Part shown: in pieces, positions 41,384 through 51,506 of the stretch
Layout of the letters: each line of letters opens with the position of its first letter
Position numbering within the stretch: position 1 is the stretch's first letter
Source of the DNA: Armatimonadota bacterium
GTDB taxonomy: Bacteria > Armatimonadota > Fimbriimonadia > Fimbriimonadales > Fimbriimonadaceae
Reading direction: 5' to 3'
Length of the DNA: 64,000 nt
Assembly (NCBI GenBank): GCA_018268395.1
Contig: JAFDWQ010000009.1
Location: forward strand, 62,001 to 126,000
The notes under the pieces: model-generated
Database searches by the model: none
Seen by the model: only the letters and a program-made list of their open reading frames with translations
What the model was told of the DNA's origin: nothing
Program-made: the position numbers and the translations under genes

Positions 41384-42801
41384 AAGGAAAAGACACGCAC
41401 GGCCGACTCGACCGACGCACGTTCCTTAAAGGGGCCCTCGCTCTGGGCGGGGCAGCCTCCACACCCGGCGTCTTCGGGGCGGTCAGCCGTCTCGGCCGAG
41501 TGTCCCCGAACGAAAAAGTCTCTCTCGCGTGCGTCGGCATCGGTAACCGGGGGTACGACGATCTTAAAGCTTTGATGGACACCGGCCTCGTCGACGTCGT
41601 GGCCCTCTGCGACACCGAGCTCGGCGGGCCGAGGACGGCTCGCGCCCTCGGCCTGTGCCCGCAAGCCGCCCGGTTCTTGGACTTCCGCGACATGTTCGAC
41701 AAGGTCGGCAAGTCGATCGACGCTGTGTGCGTCGCCACGCCCGACCACTCCCACTTCGCCGTCACGATGCTCGCCGTCTCTCAAGGCAAACACGTGTACG
41801 TCGAGAAGCCTCTGGCCCATAGCTTCAAACAGATCGGTCTGCTGGCGGCCGCCGAAAAGCGGCACAAAGTCGCCTGCCAAATGGGGAACCAGGGGCATTC
41901 CGAGGCCAACTACTTCCAATTCAAGGCCTGGACCGAGGCAGGGATCATCAAGAACGTCACGAAGATCACGGCGTTCATGAACAGCCCGCGACGGTGGCAC
42001 GGCAAAGTCTACGAGGGCTATTTGCCCGTCCAGACGCCGGCCGGCCCGATGGACTGGGACGCTTGGACCGCGACGGCTCGCGAACACCCGTACAACGAGG
42101 GCTACCTGAACGGGGATTGGCGGGCGTGGTTCGACTATGGGAACGGAGCTTTGGGGGACTGGGGCGCCCATATCTTCGACACGGCCCACGAATTCCTACA
42201 CCTCGGACTGCCCGAAGAGGTCGACCCGGTCCGGATCGATGGGCACAGCCGCTTCATCTTCCCTCAGGCCACGACCTTAGCGTTCAAGTTTCCGCGACGG
42301 GGCTCGATGCCCCCGGTCGAGCTCACCTGGTACGACGGCGTCCAGAACATGCCGCCCTTGCCCGACGCCTTTGGAGGTTCGGTGGTGGACCCGAACATCC
42401 CGGCCCCGAGCAAGGGAACGATCGACGTCAAGAACCTGGCGCCTGGAAAGGTGATTTACGGCGAAGGCTTGACCTTCAAGGGCGGTTCGCACGCGTCGAC
42501 TCTCGAGATCGTTCCCAAGGAGGCGGCCCGTGACCTGAAGCTACCGGACGTCCCCAAGACGACGTCGAACCACTTCTTGAACTTTGTCCGGGCGTGCCAG
42601 GGCGAAGAAAAGTGCCGTTCGAACTTCGCCGTAGCCGCACCGCTGTGCCAGGCGATGGCCGTCGGCATCATCGCGCAGCAGGTCGACGCGAAACTCAAGT
42701 TCGACCGACGTACAAAGCGCATCACCAACCACGCCTTGGCCGATTCCCTCCTCGACGGCCCACCCCCGCGAAAGGGTTGGGAGCAGTTCTACAAGCTTTG
42801 A
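41380..42801 (+). CDS. Tat-exported Gfo/Idh/MocA oxidoreductase
   Basis: This 473-residue protein has a twin-arginine leader (L-D-R-R-T-F-L-K-G, residues about 10-18), a Rossmann domain (VSLACVGIGNRGYDDL near 48) and the Gfo/Idh catalytic motif V-E-K-P-L near 147. The C-terminal half is of the type found in planctomycetal and armatimonadal secreted members. It would oxidise or reduce a sugar or cyclitol with tightly bound NAD(P) in the periplasm. It is coupled to the DUF1080 gene by a 4-nt overlap, which fits a shared sugar pathway. Confidence 0.9.
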   Translation: MKGKDTHGRLDRRTFLKGALALGGAASTPGVFGAVSRLGRVSPNEKVSLACVGIGNRGYDDLKALMDTGLVDVVALCDTELGGPRTARALGLCPQAARFLDFRDMFDKVGKSIDAVCVATPDHSHFAVTMLAVSQGKHVYVEKPLAHSFKQIGLLAAAEKRHKVACQMGNQGHSEANYFQFKAWTEAGIIKNVTKITAFMNSPRRWHGKVYEGYLPVQTPAGPMDWDAWTATAREHPYNEGYLNGDWRAWFDYGNGALGDWGAHIFDTAHEFLHLGLPEEVDPVRIDGHSRFIFPQATTLAFKFPRRGSMPPVELTWYDGVQNMPPLPDAFGGSVVDPNIPAPSKGTIDVKNLAPGKVIYGEGLTFKGGSHASTLEIVPKEAARDLKLPDVPKTTSNHFLNFVRACQGEEKCRSNFAVAAPLCQAMAVGIIAQQVDAKLKFDRRTKRITNHALADSLLDGPPPRKGWEQFYKL

Positions 42802-42818
42802 ACCGGGCGGAAAACGAC

Positions 42819-42852
42819 AAAGGCGACGGGCCTGGTAGGGCCTGTCGCCTTT
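42819..42852. terminator. Bidirectional hairpin between the Gfo/Idh gene and rpsO
   Basis: A 14-bp stem (AAAGGCGACGGGCC with GGCCTGTCGCCTTT, one G-T wobble) encloses a 6-nt loop. The outer A/T ends give short A and T runs on either strand, so it can stop transcription from both convergent genes. Confidence 0.85.
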
Positions 42853-42894
42853 CGGACGTGCACCGTCCGGTTTGGATCGGTCGATCGTGGCGCT

Positions 42895-43176
42895 TCAGCG
42901 CGGGCGGACTTCGCGGATCCCGAGTTTTCCGATCAGTTCGCGGTACTTGACCACGTCCTTGGCCCGCAGATAGGCTTCGAGCCTGCGCCTCTTACCGACG
43001 AGCTTCAACAGGCCGGCCCGGCTGTGGAAATCCTTCTTGTTGACCTTGAGGTGCTCCGTGATCTGCTCGATCCTGGCCTGCAGAACGGCGATCTGGACCT
43101 CCGTCGAACCGGTGTCCCCGTCCTTTGTGGCGTAGGACTTGATCACGTTTTCCTTCTTCGTCTGCGGCAACGGCAT
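42895..43176 (-). CDS. rpsO: 30S ribosomal protein S15
   Basis: This 93-residue S15 has the 16S-binding core: [44 protein letters not shown] and the terminal [12 protein letters not shown]. It binds the central domain of 16S rRNA early in 30S assembly. pnp, which often follows rpsO, is not here, because the downstream gene is convergent. The leader of about 50 nt after the TATGAT box may carry the autoregulatory structure known for S15 in other bacteria. Confidence 0.98.
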   Translation of the reverse strand: MPLPQTKKENVIKSYATKDGDTGSTEVQIAVLQARIEQITEHLKVNKKDFHSRAGLLKLVGKRRRLEAYLRAKDVVKYRELIGKLGIREVRPR

Positions 43177-43226
43177 GTCTGGTTTCAGGCTCCGGGTACT
43201 TGCCCCTGTCCGGGGCGCAACGGGGG

Positions 43227-43232
43227 ATCATA
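43227..43232 (-). promoter_or_regulatory. -10 box TATGAT of rpsO
   Basis: TATGAT on the minus strand lies about 50 nt before the ATG at 43176, giving a leader of about 43 nt. The leader contains GGGCAAG and pairing GC-rich arms. This is one of the few leadered promoters in the window, as expected for an autoregulated ribosomal gene. Confidence 0.5.
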
Positions 43233-43276
43233 CCCGGACCGTCTTTCGGGCCACGGACCCTGCGAGGCTCCTAGCG

Positions 43277-43282
43277 TACAAT
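43277..43282 (+). promoter_or_regulatory. -10 box TACAAT of the first DUF1501 gene
   Basis: TACAAT ends 11 nt before the ATG at 43294; no ribosome site lies between. A leader of 4-5 nt is predicted. Confidence 0.5.
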
Positions 43283-43293
43283 GGCTGTCAGCG

Positions 43294-44763
<1,470 letters not shown>

Positions 44764-44787
44764 CCCCTGGGGACCTTGAAACGGGCA

Positions 44788-44811
44788 AGGCACGGGACAA
44801 AGGCCGTGCCT
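44788..44811. terminator. Hairpin after the first DUF1501 gene
   Basis: An 8-bp stem (AGGCACGG with CCGTGCCT) encloses an 8-nt loop, 24 nt after the DUF1501 stop and just before the 3' end of the convergent small-protein gene. The T-tract is poor, so termination strength is uncertain. Confidence 0.55.
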
Positions 44812-44833
44812 CGGGCGACCGTGTGAACCGTCG

Positions 44834-45223
44834 CTACTTCGTGGGGGCCGTCACGGCCTTCGCGTTCATCGTCCACTTCACGTCGTCTTTCGGCTTGTTG
44901 CCGACGTACTGAAGGCCGTCCATGTGCGACTCCTCGTCGTTCCGTGTGAAGTTGCCTTGGAACTGCTGGGCAGGCATTCCGCGCAGGCGAAGATAGAGCT
45001 TGAACCGCTTGCCTTCATAGGTGCCGTACAGGTGTCCGCTCCGTCTTTCCCCAGTGTTGCCGACGACGGCCCCGGTCACGGTGCCGTTCTCCCGGACGCG
45101 GAGGATCAGGGTGCCGGCACCTTGGCCGGACACTTCCCACGTCCCGCTGTACATTCGGTCGGCGGCCGCGGCAAAGGCTGAAACGAGCGCAAGGGCGAAG
45201 GCGCCAAATGGGCGTTTGTTCAT
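44834..45223 (-). CDS. Small exported beta-rich protein, unknown
   Basis: This 129-residue protein has a signal peptide ([21 protein letters not shown]). The compact beta-rich mature part ([51 protein letters not shown]) resembles small lipocalin/avidin-like domains. AAGGAG with 6-nt spacing supports the ATG. No partner gene is evident; it stands between the two DUF1501 genes on the opposite strand. Confidence 0.75.
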   Translation of the reverse strand: MNKRPFGAFALALVSAFAAAADRMYSGTWEVSGQGAGTLILRVRENGTVTGAVVGNTGERRSGHLYGTYEGKRFKLYLRLRGMPAQQFQGNFTRNDEESHMDGLQYVGNKPKDDVKWTMNAKAVTAPTK

Positions 45224-45340
45224 CGTATTCTCCTTAGGTCACTAAGTCGCCTGATTGCGGTCCGCCTGCCGGGACCCTCGCTTGAGCCCGGGCGACCCCA
45301 CCCTCTTACCGACCCGGACCCCCCGCCTGCCAAAACCCGC

Positions 45341-45346
45341 TACACT
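45341..45346 (+). promoter_or_regulatory. -10 box TACACT of the second DUF1501 gene
   Basis: TACACT ends 12 nt before the ATG at 45359. A very short leader without a ribosome site is predicted, as for the first copy. Confidence 0.45.
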
Positions 45347-45358
45347 AGGGCCACGCCC

Positions 45359-46837
45359 ATGCGCCCCGAACTGTTCGAACTCCAAGACCGGTTCAACCGC
45401 CGAACGTTCCTCAAACGGACGGGCGGGGTCGGGCTCGCCGCGCTTGCCGCGATCCTCACCGACGAATCCTTGGCGGCGACGCTTCGGACGGGCGGCCCCG
45501 ACGACGAGAAGCGGTTCGGCGGATTACCAGGCGTGCCTCATTTCGCGCCAAAGGCCAAGCGCGTCATCTACCTCTTCCAGAGCGGCGCGCCGAGCCAACT
45601 CGAACTCTTCGACTACAAACCGAAACTGGCCGAGCGACGTGGAGAGGACCTCCCGTCCAGCGTGCGCATGGGCCAGCGCCTGACCGGAATGACGAGCGGA
45701 CAGGCAAAGTTCCCTGTCGCGCCGAGCGTCTTCAAGTTCAGCCAGCACGGCCAAGGTGGAGCCTGGTTCAGCGAACTGCTTCCCAACCTCGCCGCGTCTG
45801 CCGACGACATCTGTGTCGTCAAGTCGATGTTCACCGAGGCGATCAACCACGATCCTGCCGTCACGTTCCTCCAGACCGGGTTCCAACTCGCGGGACGGCC
45901 GAGCATCGGCGCATGGCTCAGCTACGGCCTCGGGACCCTCAACAACGACCTTCCCGCGTACGTCGTCCTCACCAGCATCGGGAGCGGCCGCAAGGACGAC
46001 CAACCTCTTTACGACAGGCTCTGGGGAAGCGGCTTCCTCCCCACCGCCCACCAGGGTGTCAAGTTCCGCAACACGGGCGACCCCGTCCTCTTCCTCACCG
46101 ACCCGCACGGTATCGACCGCGAGACCCGCCGCGAGATGCTCGACGACGTCATGGGGCTCAACCAGGAACGGAAGTCGGTCATGGGCGACCCCGAAATCGA
46201 CACCCGGATCGCACAGTACGAACTCGCGTTCCGGATGCAGACCTCGGTCCCCGAGCTGCTCGACATCAAAAAAGAGCCCGCAGCCGTGCTTGAAATGTAC
46301 GGGCCCGCCGTCACCAGGCCCGGATCCTTCGCCTACAACTGCCTGCTCGCCAGGCGGCTCGCCGAACGGGGAGTGCGGTTCGTGCAGCTCTACCACATGG
46401 GTTGGGACCACCATTTCAACCTGCCGAACGCGGTCAAGCTCCAGGCCGAGGACATCGACCAGCCCTCTGCGGCCCTCATCAAGGACCTCAAGCAGCGCGG
46501 GATGTTCGACGAGACGCTCATCGTCTGGGGCGGCGAGTTCGGCCGCACCGTCTACTCGCAAGGCGAGCTCAAGGAGACCGATTACGGCCGCGACCATCAC
46601 CCGCGCAACTTCTGCGTCTGGCTCGCGGGCGGGGGCATCAAGGGCGGCGTATCGTACGGAGAGACCGACGACTTTTCCTACAACATCGCCGAAAACCCCG
46701 TCTCCGTCCACGACCTCCATGCGACCATGCTCCACTGCCTCGGCATCGACCACAAGCGCCTGACGTTCCTCTATCAGGGACGCGACTTCCGGTTGACGGA
46801 CGTCTTCGGCGACGTCGTGACGGACTGGCTGCGCTAG
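45359..46837 (+). CDS. Exported DUF1501 protein, copy 2
   Basis: This 492-residue protein has a twin-arginine leader (F-N-R-R-T-F-L-K-R) and is a paralogue of the gene at 43294. The same motifs are present: [52 protein letters not shown] and [17 protein letters not shown]. The two share order and length but are clearly diverged. This region is even richer in G+C at third positions than its neighbours. The protein is probably a periplasmic hydrolase-fold protein with an unknown substrate. Confidence 0.92.
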   Translation: MRPELFELQDRFNRRTFLKRTGGVGLAALAAILTDESLAATLRTGGPDDEKRFGGLPGVPHFAPKAKRVIYLFQSGAPSQLELFDYKPKLAERRGEDLPSSVRMGQRLTGMTSGQAKFPVAPSVFKFSQHGQGGAWFSELLPNLAASADDICVVKSMFTEAINHDPAVTFLQTGFQLAGRPSIGAWLSYGLGTLNNDLPAYVVLTSIGSGRKDDQPLYDRLWGSGFLPTAHQGVKFRNTGDPVLFLTDPHGIDRETRREMLDDVMGLNQERKSVMGDPEIDTRIAQYELAFRMQTSVPELLDIKKEPAAVLEMYGPAVTRPGSFAYNCLLARRLAERGVRFVQLYHMGWDHHFNLPNAVKLQAEDIDQPSAALIKDLKQRGMFDETLIVWGGEFGRTVYSQGELKETDYGRDHHPRNFCVWLAGGGIKGGVSYGETDDFSYNIAENPVSVHDLHATMLHCLGIDHKRLTFLYQGRDFRLTDVFGDVVTDWLR

Positions 46838-46840
46838 GGC

Positions 46841-46885
46841 CCTCTCCTGTCGTCAAAGCGGTAACGGTGCTTCACGACGGAGAGG
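46841..46885. terminator. Long hairpin between convergent genes
   Basis: CCTCTCC (46841-46847) plus GTCGT (46849-46853) pair with ACGAC (46874-46878) plus GGAGAGG (46879-46885), with a single bulged T; inside, AAGC can pair with GCTT. It lies 4 nt after the DUF1501 stop and 25 nt before the convergent gene end. There is no T-tract, so it could instead protect 3' ends. Confidence 0.6.
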
Positions 46886-46909
46886 AGGCCTGCGCTTGCG
46901 CCACGACCG

Positions 46910-48007
46910 TCAGGGTCGAGGGTAACCGGAATCGACCGGAACGTCGGCTTGACGCGCTTTCAGTTCGGCCACTTGCCATGCGACGTAGCGCTTCCGCCAC
47001 GCTTCGAAGCCGACGGGGTCCTTCTTGGCCCAGACCTCGGTGTTGCCGTATCTCTTGAGTTGGGCCGGGTTCGAGAGACCCTCCGGCATGTTCAGCGCGC
47101 CGAATCCTCCGCCTCGGTAGACGACGAACGAAACGTCGCTGTTCGCGGCGGTGTTCCCGTCTCGCCAGACGTTGATGTCAAAGTCACCTGTGCCGCTCGG
47201 GAAGTCCACGGTACAGGCCTCCTGGTTCGACCCGTCGAACGGGATCGCGACGACGGACAACTCGTTCGGGTTGGAGACCGCAATTCCGGCAATGTCGATC
47301 GTATAGGCCCCCGTGGCACCGGGAGTCACCGACCAGTTGCCCGTACCGATAGAGATGATGCCCCCACCACTGCCAAAGAAGCCGTACGCGATCGGCACCA
47401 TGGCCGCCGTCGCACCGCCCGCATAGTCGTGGCGAGGGACCGCTCCCGTCGTCTTCAGCGAATCGGTGCCGGTGCCGATGACGGCCGAATTGTTGCTCGC
47501 CGTGTTCTGGCCCGAAATGGCCGTCCCCGAAGTCGAGGCGACTTCACCGAAGATGCCTGTCGTGGCCCCGGAGACCCCGATGTGCTTACCCCAGAGCGCC
47601 ACGCCGCCCGTGGTCGATCTGTTGTAGAAAAGGCCGCCGACCGTGTTGCCCGTGGTGCTGAGCTGCTCGGCGACCATGGCGCGACCGCCGACACTTGAGC
47701 TCGTGAAGTAGCCACCGGCGCCAAGGCCCGACGCCGCGGAGTTCGAGCCGTAGACCGACACGCCGCTGGCCGTGCTCGACCGGACTCCTTGCAAGGATCC
47801 GGTTTCGCTGACCTGGACCCTCGCGAGGCTCGGAGGAGTCCCGGCTCCGAACCGCCCTGCGAGCGCATTGCCTGTGACGTTCGTGTGCCCGACCTCGGCG
47901 ATGCCGGGAGACGTGGATTGCAGCGACACCGAGACGGCATAAGGTGCGACGAGTGCCGCGGCAGCCGTGGACGCAGCGACCGAGACGACGACAGTTTTCA
48001 AGTCCAT
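46910..48007 (-). CDS. Exported Gly/Ser/Thr-rich repeat protein
   Basis: This 365-residue protein begins with a signal-like segment (MDLKTVVVSVAASTAAAALVAPYAVSV). A Gly/Ser/Thr-rich region follows (about 40-190) of loosely repeated units such as GVSVYGSNSAASGLGAGGYF, GVALWGKHIGVSGATTGIFG and GTAISGQNTASNNSAVIG. These resemble the G-V-x-G repeats of tail-fibre-like surface proteins. The C-terminal 150 residues form a beta-rich domain. The ATG at 48007 was preferred over 48016 because CAATAT lies 7 nt upstream of it. Probably a surface or appendage protein. Confidence 0.75.
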   Translation of the reverse strand: MDLKTVVVSVAASTAAAALVAPYAVSVSLQSTSPGIAEVGHTNVTGNALAGRFGAGTPPSLARVQVSETGSLQGVRSSTASGVSVYGSNSAASGLGAGGYFTSSSVGGRAMVAEQLSTTGNTVGGLFYNRSTTGGVALWGKHIGVSGATTGIFGEVASTSGTAISGQNTASNNSAVIGTGTDSLKTTGAVPRHDYAGGATAAMVPIAYGFFGSGGGIISIGTGNWSVTPGATGAYTIDIAGIAVSNPNELSVVAIPFDGSNQEACTVDFPSGTGDFDINVWRDGNTAANSDVSFVVYRGGGFGALNMPEGLSNPAQLKRYGNTEVWAKKDPVGFEAWRKRYVAWQVAELKARQADVPVDSGYPRP

Positions 48008-48014
48008 CGTGGCC

Positions 48015-48020
48015 ATATTG
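48015..48020 (-). promoter_or_regulatory. -10 box CAATAT before the Gly/Ser/Thr-rich protein
   Basis: On the minus strand CAATAT lies 7 nt before ATG 48007 and overlaps the alternative ATG 48016. TTGCTG lies about 18 nt upstream as a possible -35. Confidence 0.4.
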
Positions 48021-48199
48021 CCTTGAAGCGGCGCTCGTCAGCAAGCCACTGCACGGACGAAACCCCGTCTTCTGTTCGGCGGATTCGACACGTCCCTAGC
48101 TTCTTGTCAGGAGGGGCGCAACGTTTCCTTCCGGTTCAAAGGACGCACGGGCACATGCCGGGCCGGTCATGCAGCTTGGGCGGCCGCGGTCGCCCGGAC

Positions 48200-48517
48200 C
48201 TATTCCGAAGTGAACGTCACGGAACCGAGCCCTTGCGCTTCGCACGCCGCTCCGACCATTCGGCCGATCAGCGGCACGACCTCGCCCCGGTCCGCGCGAC
48301 CTAGCCACGGTACGCGCAAGACGTGGCTCACGCTGTCGGGATCTGGGCCGCAGATTTCGCGATAACCCCAGTCCAGATGGATCCGGAACGTCTCGCCCGC
48401 CCGTTCGTGCAACGCTGCGACCAATTGGGCGACGTGCGGCTCGAGTTCTTCCACGCTCTCGGCGTCCGATTCGCCGATGAAGAGGTTGCCGAACTGATCG
48501 GTCGCTTGCCATTCCAT
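48200..48517 (-). CDS. Small protein, unknown
   Basis: This 105-residue acidic protein (start MEWQATDQFGNLFIGESDAESVEEL) has a composition that looks like a real soluble protein, but no family was recognised. Competing frames on both strands in this stretch are Arg/Pro-rich and look like shadows. No start signal was found. It may be co-transcribed with the gene ending at 46910. Confidence 0.55.
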   Translation of the reverse strand: MEWQATDQFGNLFIGESDAESVEELEPHVAQLVAALHERAGETFRIHLDWGYREICGPDPDSVSHVLRVPWLGRADRGEVVPLIGRMVGAACEAQGLGSVTFTSE

Positions 48518-48632
48518 CGCCGGATTCTGGCAGAGGGTGGACCGACGGCACCGGACGGAGCCGAAGGCCGGAAGACTTCGGCTAAGACCCGTTAAGGAAC
48601 GGTCAGCCCTTAATCAAGGGACTCTTAGGCAG

Positions 48633-48638
48633 TACAAT
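48633..48638 (+). promoter_or_regulatory. -10 box TACAAT of the small barrel-like protein
   Basis: TACAAT ends 8 nt before the ATG at 48647 with no ribosome site. A small hairpin (CCCTT with AAGGG, 48607-48620) lies where the -35 should be. Confidence 0.5.
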
Positions 48639-48646
48639 CCCGCGCC

Positions 48647-49123
48647 ATGCGGACAACGGCCGTACTCTGTCTTTCCCTGCTCGTCGGCGCGGCCCAAGCC
48701 CAAGACTTGAAGATCATGGACCTCAGCGTCTATTCGAAGCTGAAGTCCAACTTCCTCGGCCGCACTCAGGTCGAGACCGGGCTGTCCGCGAACCTCTGGA
48801 AACGCGACCGCTGGACCGTCAGCGCCAACGCCGGGTGGCAGCAGTCTTTGTCCGCCCCGAGGTTCCTTTCCCAGCCGGCGGCCTGGACCGCGGGCGTCAG
48901 CTTGAAATACCGGTTGACGGACGACGCCTTGGCGTTCACGGCCTACACGAAGACGAAGCACGACCTCTTCAAGACTTGGCAGCAGGAGACGGGCGTGTCC
49001 GCGACCTTGTGGAAGAAAGAGCGGATGTCCGTCGGCAGCAACATCGGTTACGTCCAGAACTACCCGTTCAAGAAGGACACGAACTCTTGGACGATCGGCA
49101 TCCAGTTGAACGTTAAGATCTGA
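48647..49123 (+). CDS. Small exported beta-barrel-like protein
   Basis: This 158-residue protein has a signal peptide (to A-Q-A-Q near residue 19). The mature part is made of alternating amphipathic strands (VETGLSANLWKRDRWTVSANAGWQQ, WTAGVSLKYRLTDDALAFTAYTK, VGSNIGYVQNY, TIGIQLNVKI), as expected of a small outer-membrane barrel. Two halves carry similar strings (ETGLSANLWKRDR and ETGVSATLWKKER), so it is an internal duplication. The function is unknown. Confidence 0.75.
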   Translation: MRTTAVLCLSLLVGAAQAQDLKIMDLSVYSKLKSNFLGRTQVETGLSANLWKRDRWTVSANAGWQQSLSAPRFLSQPAAWTAGVSLKYRLTDDALAFTAYTKTKHDLFKTWQQETGVSATLWKKERMSVGSNIGYVQNYPFKKDTNSWTIGIQLNVKI

Positions 49124-49146
49124 CGCCGAAGCCTCGTCCCAAGCCC

Positions 49147-49190
49147 GACCTGGCGGTGCGTCCATAAGGACGCGCCGCCCGGTCTGTTTT
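49147..49190 (+). terminator. Strong intrinsic terminator
   Basis: A 12-bp stem (GGCGGTGCGTCC with GGACGCGCCGCC, one T-G wobble) closes on the tetraloop ATAA and is extended outward by GACC with GGTC after one mismatch. TCTGTTTT follows. It ends the transcript of the barrel-like gene 24 nt after its stop. Confidence 0.85.
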
Positions 49191-49266
49191 CCGAGTGCCT
49201 TGGAACTTCGAAAGGCGGACGGCCGTTCCGGCGCTAGACGGCCCGATCGGCCGCCCGGAACATTCT

Positions 49267-49851
49267 ATGAAGCACTTGCTGTCCGCCCTTGCCATCGCCG
49301 TCTTTGCAGCATCGGCCCATGCCGTCACGATCTGGGACGAGAGCGTCGACGGAGACCTTTCCGGCGACCGGAGCCTGCCGACCGATTTGACGTTCACTGT
49401 CGGTACGAACACTCTCATCGCGACATCGGTCCAAGGTGACCGTGAGTACGTCCATTTTCATTTGCCGACGGGCGCCGTCCTGAGCGAGCTTTGGTTGACG
49501 AGTTGGGTCGGTAACGACCAGATCGGTTTCATCGCGGTCCAAGAGGGCAGCGTCTTTACGGAACCGCCGACGAACACCGACGTCTCCAAACTCCTCGGTT
49601 ACTCGCACATGGGGCCGGGCGCTGGGAACCTGGGACAAGACATCCTTCCGGCTATCGGTCAAGGCCCTGGTTCGATCGGATTCGTCCCGCCGTTGACAGG
49701 GAGCGACTACACGTTCTGGATCCAACAGACTGGAGCGAACGCTGTCACGTACTCGCTGGATTATGTGGTGACCCCTGAACCGGCGTCACTCGTCGTCTTC
49801 GCCGCATTGGGCGCTGTCGCGGTCGGACGCAGACGGCGCGTCCGTGCGTGA
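49267..49851 (+). CDS. PEP-CTERM sorting-signal protein
   Basis: This 194-residue protein has an N-terminal signal peptide (MKHLLSALAIAVFAASAHA) and a C-terminal PEP-CTERM tail: T-P-E-P-A-S-L, a hydrophobic stretch (VVFAALGAVAVG) and a basic end (RRRR). It is expected to be processed by an exosortase and linked to the extracellular matrix; no exosortase gene is in this window. The 3' end overlaps the convergent apbE gene by 66 nt, exactly over the sorting signal. CATTCT lies directly against the ATG. Confidence 0.88.
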   Translation: MKHLLSALAIAVFAASAHAVTIWDESVDGDLSGDRSLPTDLTFTVGTNTLIATSVQGDREYVHFHLPTGAVLSELWLTSWVGNDQIGFIAVQEGSVFTEPPTNTDVSKLLGYSHMGPGAGNLGQDILPAIGQGPGSIGFVPPLTGSDYTFWIQQTGANAVTYSLDYVVTPEPASLVVFAALGAVAVGRRRRVRA

Positions 49852-50718
49852 CGGCCGAATGACGGAGGCCCCGTAGCGCTCGGCCACGAGGCGGGCCGCG
49901 ATCGGGTCGACGTTGGCAAGGGTCGCAAGCGCGTCGGTCACGGCGCAACTCGTCCCGATGGCCGTCGTTTGCCGGCCGTGGGTCAGGGCCCGACCGGTGC
50001 GAGGGTCGACGACGTGAGAATAGGTGACCCCTTCGTGCTCGAACGACTGGACCGAGCCACCGCTGGTCGAGACCGCGCGATGGGCCAACGTCACGACGTC
50101 CAGCCCTTCCTCGTCGAGGGCGACCCGCCAACCCCCGGTCCCGGGCGGCGCACCGGAGACGGCAAGGTCTCCGCCCGCTTCGACCATGGCCGAACGCGAG
50201 CCGCACCTTGTCAGTTCCGCCAGGGCCTGGTCGCACGCGTAGCCCTTTCCGATGGCACCGAGGTCCAATCGGGTGCCGGGGTCGAGGGCGACCGTCCGGG
50301 ACCGCGCGTCCAACCGCATCCGGTTTGGCCCGACCATGCGGTTGGCAGTGTCGATTTTTCTAAGGGAAGGCGGCTTGCCGGTCCGAAGGGCGGCGCGCCA
50401 CAGGTGCGTCGCGGGCGCGGCAGTGACGTCGAAGGCCCCGTCGCTGGCGAGGGCGAGGTCATGGGCGAGCGACAAGACGTCGAAAAGGTCTTGGCTCACA
50501 GAGACAGGCCCTTCGCCCGCCCGGGCGACGAGGAGGCCCAGCTCGCTCGTCTGAATGAAGTCGCTCATCGTCTGGTCGAGCCCGGCGAACCGGGCAAAGG
50601 CCCGTCTGCCCCTGTTTTCAGCGACAGAACGGTCGGGAGCGAATAGGGTAATACGGACGGCGACCCCCATGTGCATCTGCGAGAACGTGAAACGCGCCCG
50701 TCCATCCGCATCAGCCAT
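49786..50718 (-). CDS. apbE: FAD:protein FMN transferase (ApbE)
   Basis: This 310-residue ApbE protein covalently attaches FMN to Thr/Ser of target flavoproteins in the periplasm, such as NqrB/C or RnfD/G. It shows MGVAVRITLFA at the N-terminus, LDLGAIGKGYACDQAL near 175, VEAGGDLAVSG near 200 and HVVDPRTG near 255, where the Mg-binding region ends in TSCAVTDALATLA. No signal peptide is obvious. The ATG at 50718 shares the tetranucleotide CATG with the divergent gene; GAGGA lies 8 nt upstream. The last 20 or so residues are antisense to the PEP-CTERM tail and unlike the family. Confidence 0.9.
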   Translation of the reverse strand: MADADGRARFTFSQMHMGVAVRITLFAPDRSVAENRGRRAFARFAGLDQTMSDFIQTSELGLLVARAGEGPVSVSQDLFDVLSLAHDLALASDGAFDVTAAPATHLWRAALRTGKPPSLRKIDTANRMVGPNRMRLDARSRTVALDPGTRLDLGAIGKGYACDQALAELTRCGSRSAMVEAGGDLAVSGAPPGTGGWRVALDEEGLDVVTLAHRAVSTSGGSVQSFEHEGVTYSHVVDPRTGRALTHGRQTTAIGTSCAVTDALATLANVDPIAARLVAERYGASVIRPSRTDAPSASDRDSAQCGEDDE

Positions 50719-51490
50719 GTTCAAGTTCCTCGCCTTCTCATTCTGCCTCGCACCAGCCGTCATGAGCCAAGCCCAAGAGACGTCCTTCGAAGAGTCGCTT
50801 CCTGACCAATTGGTCAAGTTTAAGATGGTCAAGGTCCCGGACGGCCAGATCACGGTCGGAGGCAAGGCCCACGAGATCAAGGGGATCTACATGAGCGAGA
50901 CCGAGATCCCGTTCGAGGTCTTCGACGTCTGGACGCTCCGATTGGACCTTTCCGAATCCGACCAGGCAGCCGGAGTCGACGCCACGTCCCGTCCCAGCAA
51001 GCCCTACGCGGCGATCTTCATCAATTTCGGCCATCACGGCTTCCCTGCGATCTGCATGTCCTTCAAAAACGCGAACGACTTCTGTGCGTGGCTCTCGAAA
51101 AAGACGGGCAAGACGTACCGCCTGCCGACGGAAGCCGAATGGGAGTACGCCTGCCGCGCCGGCAGCGACGCGGTGCCGGACCTGGAGGAGAACGCTTGGC
51201 ACTGGCAGAACGCCGACGACACCACCCATAAGGTGGGGACGAAGAAGCCCAACGCTTGGGGCCTTTTCGACATGCTCGGGAACGCGGCCGAGTGGTGTTC
51301 GTCCGAGGACGGTAAGCACGTGATCCGCGGCGGGTCGTGGAAGACGAAGGCGAAAGACCTCACATTTTCCTGGCGCGAGACCGAATCGCCCAAGTGGAAC
51401 GAAGCCGACCCTCAACTTCCGAAAAGCAAGTGGTGGTTGGCCAACGGCCAGTTCGTCGGACTGAGGCTCGTGTGCGAGGAGAAAAGGTAA
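50717..51490 (+). CDS. Exported FGE/SUMF1-fold protein
   Basis: This 257-residue protein has a signal peptide (MFKFLAFSFCLAPAVMSQAQ) and a formylglycine-generating-enzyme-like domain: MSETEIPFEVFDVW, YRLPTEAEWEYACRAG near 135, NAWGLFDMLGNAAEWCSS near 178, HVIRGGSWK near 200 and GLRLVCE at the end. The paired active-site cysteines of true sulfatase activators are not present after R-G-G-S-W, so it is more likely a binding or other-enzyme member of the fold. It precedes a Tat-exported Gfo/Idh gene by 16 nt. Confidence 0.85.
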   Translation: MFKFLAFSFCLAPAVMSQAQETSFEESLPDQLVKFKMVKVPDGQITVGGKAHEIKGIYMSETEIPFEVFDVWTLRLDLSESDQAAGVDATSRPSKPYAAIFINFGHHGFPAICMSFKNANDFCAWLSKKTGKTYRLPTEAEWEYACRAGSDAVPDLEENAWHWQNADDTTHKVGTKKPNAWGLFDMLGNAAEWCSSEDGKHVIRGGSWKTKAKDLTFSWRETESPKWNEADPQLPKSKWWLANGQFVGLRLVCEEKR

Positions 51491-51506
51491 AACTCGGTTC
51501 AACCGC

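Noticed and set aside
45524-46753. Minus-strand frame of 409 codons opposite the second DUF1501 gene
   Set aside because: It is a shadow of a very GC-rich gene; no start signal and unnatural Val/Glu/Asp/Arg composition.
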